This document shows, in pieces, positions 55,502-64,000 of a stretch of 64,000 nucleotides of DNA. The position numbers and the translations under genes are program-made. Position 1 is the stretch's first letter, and each line of letters begins with the position of its first letter. The notes under the pieces are model-generated. The model ran no database searches. It saw only the letters and a list, made by a program, of their open reading frames with translations, and was not told the DNA's origin. This DNA is from Luminiphilus sp. (GTDB lineage Bacteria > Pseudomonadota > Gammaproteobacteria > Pseudomonadales > Halieaceae). The stretch lies in the NCBI GenBank assembly GCA_029242325.1, contig JAQWUD010000026.1, positions 24,801-88,800 on the forward strand. Direction: 5' to 3'.

Positions 55502-55887
55502 TCAATCCGAGGGTACGGCGCTCTCACGCCGCTCCCTGCCACGATAGCGTATGTAACCCAAACAGGCCGCGAAAAGTGCAGCCAGCAACGTGAGGCCTGA
55601 TACCGAGAGCGGGTCCGCATGATAAGCGAATGTCGCCTCGACCGCCGAAATGAAATAGAAAAGCAGCACCAGCTCAAACCAGATGAGCCCGATCACAGAG
55701 TCGCGGTGCCACGACCAAAGAAATATGGACAGGGGGGCCACCCGCAAGGCCGCCAACCCCCACCCACCGTTGAATCGAGCGATATCGGCAACTTGCTGGC
55801 AGAGAAAAAGCATCCATAGCGCCGCCATGGTCCACCACAGGGCACGCGTCAGGCGGCTTTTGGCGGGGGCCTGACTCGACGCTTCCA

Positions 55888-55888
<1 letters not shown>
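55502..55888 (-). CDS. DUF2069 membrane protein
   Basis: The protein has 128 residues from the ATG at 55888, which overlaps the wrbA stop (TGATG). Four hydrophobic segments are visible (about 16-36, 44-60, 66-86, 95-112), as in DUF2069 proteins. It is usually found beside wrbA, as here. The function is unknown. Confidence 0.85.
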
Positions 55889-56544
<656 letters not shown>

Positions 56545-56560
56545 TTAACTGACAAGTCCC

Positions 56561-57790
56561 ATGGTAACCCATCCTTACCTTAAGCAGGCGGCGCGCCCGG
56601 CGCGATACCTTTTAAACCGCTTTGTTACCGATCGCGTGAACGCCAGTGCGGCAGCCCTTACCTTCGTTAGCCTGTTTGCCTTGGTGCCGCTTTTAACGGT
56701 CACCTTGTCCATCGCCTCAGCACTACCCGATGCGGGCGATATCGAGGGTAAATTGAGCGAATTTCTATTGCAATTTCTGCTACCGGAGAGCTCGACTCAG
56801 GTTGTGCAGTATCTGGCTAAGTTTATTTCACAGGCCCGATCTTTGACGCTTTTCGGCATCGCCATTTTGTTGGCAACCGCAATCCTCATGCTACGTCACG
56901 TTGAGCGCGCGCTGAATGATATCTGGCGCAATCGCACCAACCGCAAACCGTTGCAGGGCTTTTTGCTGTACTGGGCGGTGCTCAGTCTTGGTCCAGCCGC
57001 CATCGGCCTGGGAATAGGCGCCAAGGCGTATTTATTCGCAGTCACCCATGAGTGGGCCGGGTTCCCGGCTTTTGGTGTCGGCTCGGCGGTAATTCAGCTC
57101 CTGCCTTTTGCGCTCAGTGCGATAGGCCTCACCGGTCTCTACATCGTCTTGCCCAACAGCCAAGTGCCTTTTCGCCACGCGCTGGTGGGAGGTATTTTTG
57201 CAGCAATTACGTTTACCGTCGCCCGCATGCTGTTCACCACCGTGATGGCGGAGTCGAGCTACACACTGGTTTATGGAGCGTTCGCGGCAGTACCCCTTTT
57301 TCTAATCTGGATTTATATAACCTGGGTCATCATATTGGTTGGCGCAGTGCTGACTCACAGTCTCTCTGCCTATCAAACTACCCGGCAAGCCCAGAAGCCA
57401 ACGCTGGTAAAAACCCTAGAGATTCTCAACGCATTTTGGGCCGCTCATCAACAAGGCCACAGTATTTCCGAGCTCGCGATCATTGGCGGCAAGCACCATC
57501 TGCTCGACGAGATCGATGCGGATAGCTGGCGTCACATTCGCGACATGCTGATACGAGCCCAGTTACTGACACCTCTCGATAGAGGTCACTTTATACTGAG
57601 CCGCGACCTCCATCAGGTTACGCTCAGCGAAGTGGTTCTTATCCTTCGAAACCAACCGGCCTATCAACCTCCTAGTCAGCCTGAACCTTGGCAAAAAGCA
57701 ACGGCGGCGTTGCTGGAAAAGCATCAGGCGGAGGAGTCGTCCCTCCTTTCGATATCGCTGGCCGATTTGTTTAGCGTGAAAGCCTTTTGA
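56561..57790 (+). CDS. YihY/UPF0761 family membrane protein
   Basis: This 409-residue inner-membrane protein has six hydrophobic segments in its first 280 residues and a soluble C-terminal domain of about 130 residues with a winged-helix look. The signature SAAALTFVSLFALVPLL is that of the YihY/BrkB group. It is often labelled ribonuclease BN in error; it is not a known RNase. The function is unsettled. It is divergent from wrbA and followed one base later by the thioredoxin-like gene. Confidence 0.92.
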   Translation: MVTHPYLKQAARPARYLLNRFVTDRVNASAAALTFVSLFALVPLLTVTLSIASALPDAGDIEGKLSEFLLQFLLPESSTQVVQYLAKFISQARSLTLFGIAILLATAILMLRHVERALNDIWRNRTNRKPLQGFLLYWAVLSLGPAAIGLGIGAKAYLFAVTHEWAGFPAFGVGSAVIQLLPFALSAIGLTGLYIVLPNSQVPFRHALVGGIFAAITFTVARMLFTTVMAESSYTLVYGAFAAVPLFLIWIYITWVIILVGAVLTHSLSAYQTTRQAQKPTLVKTLEILNAFWAAHQQGHSISELAIIGGKHHLLDEIDADSWRHIRDMLIRAQLLTPLDRGHFILSRDLHQVTLSEVVLILRNQPAYQPPSQPEPWQKATAALLEKHQAEESSLLSISLADLFSVKAF

Positions 57791-57791
57791 C

Positions 57792-58220
57792 ATGAGGCTG
57801 TTAGCTAATCTTGTCCTCTGCTGCGCCGTGCTCAGTATCCACGGTTGCGACCAGACTCAACCATCTCTGCCAGGCAGCGGCCAGTGGCGGGTAGTGAACT
57901 ATTGGGCCATCTGGTGCACACCCTGTCGGGAAGAAATTCCTGAACTGAATGCCCTCAGCCGGGACACTTCGCTCGTTGTGTTGTCGGTAAACTATGACAA
58001 CAAGCAGGGTGATACGTTGCGCGAACACGCAAGCGAACTGGGTATCGAATTCCGTGTGCTGGAGCAGGACCCCGGTCCGATGCTGGGAATTGATCGCCCT
58101 CGCGTGCTACCGACCACGTTGCTGATTAACCCACAAGGCGCTATCACCGATACGTTAATAGGCCCGCAAACTCAGGAGACCCTGCTGGCACTATGGGAGA
58201 TCCGACTGCGGTCGGAATAA
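57792..58220 (+). CDS. TlpA-like thioredoxin-fold lipoprotein
   Basis: This 142-residue protein has an N-terminal signal with a lipobox-like SIHGC (Cys19, a little unusual at -2) and a thioredoxin fold with the redox motif WCTPC (42-45). It would act in the periplasm as a thiol-disulfide reductase. The late cis-Pro region (RVLPTTLLI) is present. It starts one base after the YihY-type gene stops. Confidence 0.87.
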   Translation: MRLLANLVLCCAVLSIHGCDQTQPSLPGSGQWRVVNYWAIWCTPCREEIPELNALSRDTSLVVLSVNYDNKQGDTLREHASELGIEFRVLEQDPGPMLGIDRPRVLPTTLLINPQGAITDTLIGPQTQETLLALWEIRLRSE

Positions 58221-58302
58221 CATCGCGGGAACAATGCCCCTAACGGGCATTGGCATCAAGATGGGTAACGCTCAATCGCCATCTCGCATGAGAACCCTAC
58301 GC

Positions 58303-58332
58303 AAAAAAAAAGCCGGCTGGTAACCAGCCGGC
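58303..58332 (-). terminator. Rho-independent terminator
   Basis: Read on the minus strand, GCCGGCTGG-TTA-CCAGCCGGC forms a perfect 9-base stem with a 3-base loop, followed by a run of nine T. It would end the transcript of the PTPS-family gene, whose stop is at 58484, 152 bases upstream. It is the strongest terminator seen in the window. The plus strand has no T-run after the stem. Confidence 0.9.
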
Positions 58333-58483
58333 AATGAAGGAGCCACTCAAAACGGGGAGAATCTCGTCAACCGGATCCTCGCTGTTCAGACGTTTCCCTT
58401 GCAATGCACCCGCAGACACCGCCATCTCAACAACCAACCTTATGACAGGCAGTTTTCGAGAAAGTTCCCAAAAAATGAAATTT

Positions 58484-58969
58484 TTATTCTTCTCCGCGCC
58501 AGCAGGCCGAGCTCATCTGACCATCACCTGAGCTCACAAAGATCTCGAGCTCGGTAAGCGGGCCCAGAGCCCCCTCAGCTAACACCTGCTCCAGCAAGTA
58601 GTACGCCAACGCTTCGACCGTTACATTGGCAATCGGCAGCACCAGCGTCTCATCAACCGGGAACCGCAGTGTTTTGTGGTTAAAGATCGCATAATATTCG
58701 CCACCTTGCTTTGTGATCGCTAAATGAGGCGACTGCTCAGGCAAAAGCAGGTATTCGTCATGCGCGTCGCAGAGCTTCTGGAGGCAACGTTTATACACGT
58801 TGTAATCAGCAGAAAAACCATTCTCGCCCATCTCCGCGACAATCCGCGCAGAGACGCTGTAATTATGCCCATGCAGTCTCTCTCGCTCCGTGGCCGAGAA
58901 AATTGTGAAGTGCGCCGCCGAAAACTTGTGGGCTTGCTTGTCTATGTGCAACGTGGCCAGCTTTTTCAT
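58484..58969 (-). CDS. 6-pyruvoyltetrahydropterin synthase/QueD-family protein, PTPS-III-like motif
   Basis: The protein has 161 residues from the ATG at 58969, eight bases after GAGG. It is a PTPS-fold protein with zinc ligands in SAAHFTIF and LHGHNYSV. QueD and eukaryotic PTPS have a Cys four or so residues before HGH; here the stretch reads TERERLHGH, with no Cys and a Glu three before HGH (ExxHGH). As I recall, that is the PTPS-III motif, found in enzymes that make 6-hydroxymethyl-dihydropterin for folate in place of FolB. The protein is longer than QueD (121). A folate or biopterin-type role is therefore more likely than queuosine, despite the nearby YhhQ gene. Confidence 0.8.
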   Translation of the reverse strand: MKKLATLHIDKQAHKFSAAHFTIFSATERERLHGHNYSVSARIVAEMGENGFSADYNVYKRCLQKLCDAHDEYLLLPEQSPHLAITKQGGEYYAIFNHKTLRFPVDETLVLPIANVTVEALAYYLLEQVLAEGALGPLTELEIFVSSGDGQMSSACWRGEE

Positions 58970-59145
58970 TACGGTGCCTCGGTCTCCTGAGTGATCATGG
59001 TGTGTGATGCAGCGAGGTTCGGCAAGCCCTGACCTCGGCACTGAGCTCAATAACCGGCACAGACATAATGCGTAGAATAGGGTAATCGTGACCAGGCTAC
59101 ATCCGTGCAGTACCCTGTAGCCGAAGAGAATGAACCGGAGAGAGC

Positions 59146-59856
59146 ATGCAACCCATTGCCATACTGACTGGAGCGAGCTCCGGTATTGGCGCGGCGGCCG
59201 CCGAACTATTCGTCGAGCAGCAATTCGCCGTAATCAACCTCTCTCGGCGCAAGTGCCCGGTTGAAGGCGTTGAGACGATCACCACGGATTTGTCTGATTC
59301 GAAGTCTTTACAAGACACCTGCGGCGCATTGGTCAGCCGTTTTGGCGCTGCAGGGCAAGTACCCGTCGCACTGATACACAACGCTTCGCTCATGCTCAAA
59401 GACCGTTGCGATGATACCGCAGACCAAGCATTACTGAGCGCCTTGTCGGTTAATGTCCTGGGAATCAACACCCTGAATCGCGTCCTGCTCCCTTTGATGC
59501 CTTTCGGCTCGAGCGTCCTGTACGTGGGATCTACCCTATCTGAAAAAGCTGTGGCAGGAGCGTTCAGCTACATCGTCAGCAAGCATGCACAGCTGGGCAT
59601 GATGCGCGCGACCTGCCAAGACCTAATGGGTCGCGGCATCCACACGGCACTGATCTGCCCCGGATTTACTGACACCAGCATGCTGAGGGAGCACGTGGGT
59701 CACGATGGGGCCGTTCTAACCAGTCTGGGAGAGATGAACAGCTACGGCAGGCTGGTCGCACCTGCGGAGATTGCCGAGCTCATTCTGTGGGCCCACCATC
59801 ATCCCGTTATCAATGGTACTGTGATGCACGGCAACTTGGGTCAGCTAGAGCACTGA
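59146..59856 (+). CDS. Short-chain dehydrogenase/reductase
   Basis: This 236-residue NAD(P)H enzyme has the SDR cofactor motif TGASSGIG at the N-terminus and the active-site YIVSK (Tyr-x3-Lys) with a Ser about 13 residues before. The N-terminal basic residue pattern (SRRKC) suggests NADPH. It is divergent from the PTPS-family gene, so it could be a pterin reductase (sepiapterin- or monapterin-type), but that is only an inference from position. Confidence 0.85.
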   Translation: MQPIAILTGASSGIGAAAAELFVEQQFAVINLSRRKCPVEGVETITTDLSDSKSLQDTCGALVSRFGAAGQVPVALIHNASLMLKDRCDDTADQALLSALSVNVLGINTLNRVLLPLMPFGSSVLYVGSTLSEKAVAGAFSYIVSKHAQLGMMRATCQDLMGRGIHTALICPGFTDTSMLREHVGHDGAVLTSLGEMNSYGRLVAPAEIAELILWAHHHPVINGTVMHGNLGQLEH

Positions 59857-59859
59857 GCG

Positions 59860-60633
59860 TTGAACAAGACCGATATTTTGATCACGGAACGTCGCGAGCG
59901 AACCTTTCTGGTTTTGGCAGGCATTTTCCTCTCTGCCATGACCCTCCTCAACGTTGTAGGCATTACCCGTTTCATCCAACTGGGGCCCCTCGCACTTGCG
60001 GTGGGCGTGCTCCCCTATCCGCTCACATTTCTCTGCACAGATCTCATCAGCGAGCTTTATGGAAGAGCGCGAGCAAATTTTCTTGTGTCAGTGGGCCTGG
60101 GGATCAACTTTCTGATTCTAGGCGTACTGACACTCGGAGCTTTCGCACCGCCCGTTCCCGAGGAGGTGATGCCTCCCTGGCAGATTCTGCAACTCGCCGC
60201 CCCTGTCACGCTCCCTAATGGCACCACTTTGGAATCGGAAGCGGGTCTGTTCCAACTTATCTATGCCACCACATCTGGCGCGGTATTCGCTTCGATGATG
60301 GCTTACGTCGCTGCTCAGTATTGCGACGTGCAGCTCTACCACTTTTGGAAGCGGGTCACTGACGGTAAGCACTTGTGGTTGCGCAACAATTTCAGCACAC
60401 TGGTAAGCCAATTGGTCGACTCTGTAATGGTAGTCAGCGTGACATTTGGCGCCGCTTATTTCGCTGGCGACATTGCCGCTGCGACCCTTCTTACCCTTGT
60501 TGGCAGTAACTACGCCTTCAAAGCCCTTTGCGCGTTAATTGACACCATTCCCCTGTACATGGCTGTTCACTGGCTCCGCAGTTATCTGCAGCTTGAATCT
60601 GGCGAGTACGCTATCGCGCAACGCCCTGATTGA
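59860..60633 (+). CDS. Queuosine precursor transporter, YhhQ/VUT family
   Basis: This 257-residue membrane protein has about six hydrophobic segments and the family features PYPLTFLCTDLISELYGR and WLRNNFSTLVSQLVDS. YhhQ of Escherichia coli imports the queuosine precursors preQ0 and preQ1. The start is a TTG (59860) three bases after the SDR stop, so the two genes are one transcript. Its end overlaps the convergent hda gene by 23 bases. Confidence 0.9.
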   Translation: MNKTDILITERRERTFLVLAGIFLSAMTLLNVVGITRFIQLGPLALAVGVLPYPLTFLCTDLISELYGRARANFLVSVGLGINFLILGVLTLGAFAPPVPEEVMPPWQILQLAAPVTLPNGTTLESEAGLFQLIYATTSGAVFASMMAYVAAQYCDVQLYHFWKRVTDGKHLWLRNNFSTLVSQLVDSVMVVSVTFGAAYFAGDIAAATLLTLVGSNYAFKALCALIDTIPLYMAVHWLRSYLQLESGEYAIAQRPD

Positions 60634-61318
60634 GCAGTCCAGACTCACGGACAAAAGGAATCGTGATTGTGCGACGGTGAGACAAGCTAAGCTGGTCAAG
60701 CTGCTGCACAAATGTAACCACTGCACTGGCGTCTCGGGGCAATCGTAATGTGCAATAGCTGACCACGTCTGCACTGAGTTGCATTCCGGCGGCACTCGCA
60801 CGCAGCCTGAGCAATTCTGCAACGTGATCCTCACTGAAATTGGGCAACTGAAAGACCGGTAAACTGCTCAAACGGGAGCGCAAGTCCGCCAGCACCTGCT
60901 CCATTTGCTGCGGCGGACGCCTCGCAGTCACCAGCAGGCAGGCGCCAGATTCCTCACAGTGGTTATACAGTGCAAATAGCGACTCATGCCAAGCCCGCTC
61001 ATGCTCGATAGAGTCGATATCGTCCAATGCAATCAGATTGGCGGCATCAGCGCCCGCCAGCACCTGATCGGGGGGGTAATCCCTCAGTTCCCTGAGGGGG
61101 ATATATCGCGCCTCATAGCCCGCCAGCTCGCAGCTGGCCTGCAACAGATGGCTCTTGCCAGTGCCAGCGCCACCCCATAAGTAAGCGCTTCCCCTCTCAC
61201 TTGGGCCAGCCGACAGCCACTGCTCAAGCGTCAGGGTGGCCGGACGGCTGATCCAGTTATGCCATGTCGCAAAGTCCTCACGACGGATCGGGAGGGGGAT
61301 CTGTACACCCTGAGTCAT
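60611..61318 (-). CDS. hda: DnaA regulatory inactivator Hda
   Basis: The protein has 235 residues from the ATG at 61318. It is DnaA-like in its AAA+ domain: Walker A GGAGTGKSHLLQ, Walker B NLIALDDID. It lacks the DNA-binding domain IV of DnaA. With the beta clamp it triggers ATP hydrolysis by DnaA and limits replication start. The N-terminal clamp-binding motif is QIPLPI. It precedes the DUF2066 gene's neighbourhood with purM, as in Pseudomonas. Confidence 0.92.
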   Translation of the reverse strand: MTQGVQIPLPIRREDFATWHNWISRPATLTLEQWLSAGPSERGSAYLWGGAGTGKSHLLQASCELAGYEARYIPLRELRDYPPDQVLAGADAANLIALDDIDSIEHERAWHESLFALYNHCEESGACLLVTARRPPQQMEQVLADLRSRLSSLPVFQLPNFSEDHVAELLRLRASAAGMQLSADVVSYCTLRLPRDASAVVTFVQQLDQLSLSHRRTITIPFVRESGLLNQGVAR

Positions 61319-61373
61319 GACGTTATCGCCGCCTTTTGGCGCCACCCCATCCGCACCGCCATGGGGTCTGCCA

Positions 61374-62480
61374 TTAGTTCTGCCATGCCAGTATGAGGTC
61401 CTGATCGGGGTCGGTCGCGATCCATACCAGATCTTTTCGAGTTGCCATCAGTCTAATCAAAGTCTCCGGCGCACTGATACCGAAGACGTCCAACACCAGC
61501 ATTTCACCTTGCACCGAGACGGGTCGCACGCTCTCCATAGTTTGGATTTCTGACATCGCCCGGGTAACCGCTTGGTAGTCCGCCAGACTGACAACATTCT
61601 GCACGCGGACTCGTATGGGCGTTGGGGTGGAGGGCTCAGAGAGTACAACAGCATATTGTCGGCGCATTTCGTTCATTGCCAGCTCCACACCCGGGGCAAT
61701 CAGCGCATCAAAGGAATCAGCCTGTATGGAGACAGCGCGCTCGACGGAGGCATCCCGATAGGTCCACTCTGCAATGAAACGCCCACTGCTTAGAGGGATG
61801 AGACGCCCCAGCAACAAATGCGTCATCCCATATCGCTCAGATGCCTCTACAATCGGGCCATAGTCTCGGCGCCATAGTGTCTCCGGAGAGGCCAGCACAC
61901 TATCCGACAAGTCATAAAGGGGTCGACGAAGGTTGATGCCAAGGATCTCGAATTCCGCGCTCAGTGACGTCCACAAAGCATTCTCCGACTCCAGATTACC
62001 GTAGCGTCGGCCGTCGTTGTCGTCTACGACCAGCCATAACAGAATGGGCGGCCTCTCCTCTGCCCACAGGGTGCCGCGTGCGCCACGAATCAGACTCTCA
62101 AGTGCTAGCTGATCGATGTGCGCAACGAAGCGTGTCCTGCTCTCGATCTGCTCAAATTGGTACCGTGCTAATTGTGAGCGAGCCGTATCCAGAGCTTCGG
62201 AAACCGATGGGTGGGCCAGTAACGCACGGTCACCCGAGCGCTGGAGTAGCGCTCGCTCGAACGCCTGCCTGGCGGCAGCATCAATCGATGCTTCCGTGCG
62301 ACTATCTACATCGATCCGGATAACAAGATCACTGTTTTGCGCCACAGCCGCGTGTTGAAAACACGCCAACAGCATGAACAAACGCCATAAGAACCCGTGA
62401 CGCAGCAGCCCATCAGAGACTGTCACCCGATTGAGCAAGGATGACGTCACAGTGACTGACTCGCGATGGTCTGTTAACAA
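61374..62480 (-). CDS. DUF2066 family exported protein
   Basis: The protein has up to 368 residues. The first in-frame start is a TTG at 62480, but GTG codons at 62450 or 62426 give a more normal signal peptide (LWRLFMLLACFQHAAVAQ, cut after VAQ). The rest matches DUF2066 over most of its length (ARQAFERALLQRSGD, PPILLWLVVDD). The function is unknown. It stands between hda and purM, the same place as in Pseudomonas. Confidence 0.82.
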   Translation of the reverse strand: MLTDHRESVTVTSSLLNRVTVSDGLLRHGFLWRLFMLLACFQHAAVAQNSDLVIRIDVDSRTEASIDAAARQAFERALLQRSGDRALLAHPSVSEALDTARSQLARYQFEQIESRTRFVAHIDQLALESLIRGARGTLWAEERPPILLWLVVDDNDGRRYGNLESENALWTSLSAEFEILGINLRRPLYDLSDSVLASPETLWRRDYGPIVEASERYGMTHLLLGRLIPLSSGRFIAEWTYRDASVERAVSIQADSFDALIAPGVELAMNEMRRQYAVVLSEPSTPTPIRVRVQNVVSLADYQAVTRAMSEIQTMESVRPVSVQGEMLVLDVFGISAPETLIRLMATRKDLVWIATDPDQDLILAWQN

Positions 62481-62668
62481 TTGTGTTCTCTCAACGTTGC
62501 ACGGCGGGTAGCAGTGACGGCCTCAGTGCTAAAGCCTGCGCTCACCACCCGGTTCCTATTATTCCGTCGTATTATCACCCAAAGCATCTTTCATTGCTTT
62601 CCAGCGCAAGGCCGGCGCATTACTATCCCTAATTGCACGCAAGACAACACCTATTTTAGGTAAATTGA

Positions 62669-63709
62669 ATGAGCAAGACCGACGGTGACCAGCCCTCTCT
62701 TACCTACCGCGATGCAGGCGTCGACATCGACGCGGGCAATGCCCTTGTGGAGCGCATCAAATCAGTCAGCCGAGCCACACAGAGGCCCGAAGTGCTCAAT
62801 GGGTTAGGGGGGTTCGGCGCACTGTGCGCGCTCCCGCCTGGATATTCAGAGCCCGTTTTAGTATCGGGCACTGATGGCGTTGGGACCAAACTGCGGCTGG
62901 CCATGGATCTGGGAGTGCACGACACCATCGGCATAGATCTGGTCGCTATGTGCACTAACGATATTGCTGTGGTGGGGGCGGAGCCACTGTTCTTTTTGGA
63001 TTACTTGGCGACGGGCAAGCTGAACGTAGACATGGCGGCTTCAGTTGTTTCTGGCATTGGCAGGGGCTGCGAGTTGGCTGGCGCGGCACTGGTGGGCGGA
63101 GAAACTGCCGAAATGCCTGGCATGTATCAAGGTGAGGACTATGATCTGGCTGGCTTTTGCGTCGGCGTCGTCGAGCGCGCCGATATTATTGACGGAAGGG
63201 CAGTCGAATCGGGCGATACGCTACTTGCATTGCCATCAAGCGGCCCTCACTCCAATGGCTACTCTCTGATTCGCAAAGTTCTTGAGCGCACGGGTGACAA
63301 CGCGCAGCAAACCTGTGGTGATACGACCCTTGGCGAAGCGTTGTTGGCGCCAACGGTGATCTATAACCGCCCCTTACTCGCTTTACAAAAACAATTGGAG
63401 GTGCGAGCGATGGCTCACATCACCGGGGGAGGGATTCTCGAAAACTTACCTCGGGTACTGCCAAACGGGTTAGGCGCCCTGATTCATCGTGACAGTTGGC
63501 AGCTCCCCACCGTTTTTCAGTGGCTGCAGAACGGCGGCAACATCACCGACACGGAAATGATGCGCACTTTCAACTGTGGTGTCGGCATGATTATTGTCGT
63601 CGCCAGTGACAATGCCGCAGAAGCGCTGTCCATTTTGCAGGCCCATGGCATTGCTGGCTGGGAACTTGGCGTGATCTCTGATCACGCGACCGGCGTTCAC
63701 TTCGACTGA
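62669..63709 (+). CDS. purM: Phosphoribosylformylglycinamidine cyclo-ligase
   Basis: This 346-residue enzyme makes aminoimidazole ribotide in purine synthesis, using ATP. Motifs seen are [35 protein letters not shown] and [13 protein letters not shown]. The length is typical. The purN start follows by one base. It is divergent from the DUF2066 gene. Confidence 0.97.
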   Translation: MSKTDGDQPSLTYRDAGVDIDAGNALVERIKSVSRATQRPEVLNGLGGFGALCALPPGYSEPVLVSGTDGVGTKLRLAMDLGVHDTIGIDLVAMCTNDIAVVGAEPLFFLDYLATGKLNVDMAASVVSGIGRGCELAGAALVGGETAEMPGMYQGEDYDLAGFCVGVVERADIIDGRAVESGDTLLALPSSGPHSNGYSLIRKVLERTGDNAQQTCGDTTLGEALLAPTVIYNRPLLALQKQLEVRAMAHITGGGILENLPRVLPNGLGALIHRDSWQLPTVFQWLQNGGNITDTEMMRTFNCGVGMIIVVASDNAAEALSILQAHGIAGWELGVISDHATGVHFD

Positions 63710-63710
63710 G

Positions 63711-64000
63711 ATGCCAAGCACAAAACGTATTGCAATACTGCTATCAGGCCGAGGTTCCAACCTCCAATCCCTACTCGATGCCAGTCATGCCGACCTGCTC
63801 GGTGGCGCTATCAGTCTGGTGATTGCCAATCGGCCGGGAGTTGGTGGCCTTGAAATAGCCCAAAGCGCGGGCATTGAAACAGCTTTAATAGACCATACAG
63901 GCTACCTCAGCAGGGAGGCTTTCGACCGGGACCTGGCTGCGGCCATTGATACAGTATCGCCCGACCTCGTGGTCCTCGCCGGGTTCATGCGCATTTTAAC
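63711..64000 (+). CDS. purN: Phosphoribosylglycinamide formyltransferase (N-terminal part, cut by the window edge)
   Basis: The first 97 residues of PurN are present and run off the right edge. The N-terminal LLSGRGSNLQSLLDA, the phosphate-binding VIANRPGVGGLEIA and the VVLAGFMRIL strand are characteristic. It transfers a formyl group from formyl-tetrahydrofolate to glycinamide ribotide. It follows purM by one base. Confidence 0.96.
   Translation, partial: MPSTKRIAILLSGRGSNLQSLLDASHADLLGGAISLVIANRPGVGGLEIAQSAGIETALIDHTGYLSREAFDRDLAAAIDTVSPDLVVLAGFMRIL

Noticed and set aside
56561..57790. Ribonuclease BN label for the YihY-type protein
   Set aside because: The sequence is an integral membrane protein without nuclease motifs; the label is a known historical error.

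Overview
The window is a contiguous stretch of a gammaproteobacterial chromosome. The evidence is the gene order (rpsB-tsf-pyrH-frr-uppS-cdsA-dxr-rseP-bamA-skp-lpxD-fabZ-lpxA-lpxB-rnhB-dnaE on one strand, map-glnD-dapC on the other, then the hda / DUF2066 / purM-purN block), the presence of lipid A and Bam genes, and a Pseudomonas-like DapC and DapD. The moderately GC-rich sequence, a large TonB-dependent receptor, a membrane class III cyclase and acyl-CoA catabolism suggest an aerobic marine heterotroph, possibly of the OM60/NOR5 (Halieaceae) type. That placement is inference. I found no rRNA, tRNA, CRISPR array, phage or insertion sequence.

Region 1 (1-7.7 kb) is sensory and uptake DNA, all on the minus strand: a protein with a cyclic-nucleotide-binding domain (cut by the window edge), an HD-domain phosphohydrolase, a membrane-bound adenylate-cyclase-type enzyme, a small TonB C-terminal-domain protein and a TonB-dependent receptor with a Fur-box-like site and two palindromes upstream. 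Region 2 (7.8-19.7 kb) is the accessory part. It holds a GntR/UTRA-regulated catabolic cluster: a 4-hydroxybutyryl-CoA-dehydratase-like flavoprotein that has lost most of its iron-sulfur ligands, an MmgE/PrpD protein, a CitE-like lyase, a MaoC hydratase and an acyl-CoA dehydrogenase, with a nitroreductase and an HMG-CoA lyase beyond. The gene set resembles itaconate / C5-dicarboxyl-CoA degradation modules but has no CoA-transferase in the window. Two near-identical palindromes (TGTCYGGACA) sit at the same place next to the -10 boxes of the regulator gene and of the prpD-like gene, which argues for one regulon. A stand-alone pyruvate dehydrogenase E1 (AceE) and an isochorismatase-family gene follow.

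Region 3 (19.4-38.5 kb) is a long leftward housekeeping run from rpsB to dnaE, then a Nudix hydrolase that looks like a lipoprotein, and a DUF1244 gene. It makes translation factors, UMP kinase, undecaprenyl and isoprenoid precursors, phospholipid precursors, the outer-membrane assembly factor and lipid A. Region 4 (38.7-46.6 kb) runs rightward: map, glnD and the succinylase lysine/diaminopimelate genes dapC, dapD and dapE, with nth and an ArsC-like gene between them.

Region 5 (46.7-64 kb) is mixed: rsmJ, a leucine-rich-repeat lipoprotein with a lipid A-type acyltransferase, dapA-bamC-MBL hydrolase, a DUF3806 protein, a Nudix hydrolase, sppA, wrbA with a DUF2069 protein, a YihY protein and a thioredoxin-like lipoprotein. 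It ends with a pterin group (a PTPS-family protein with an ExxHGH active-site motif, an SDR and a YhhQ transporter), then hda, a DUF2066 protein, purM and the start of purN.
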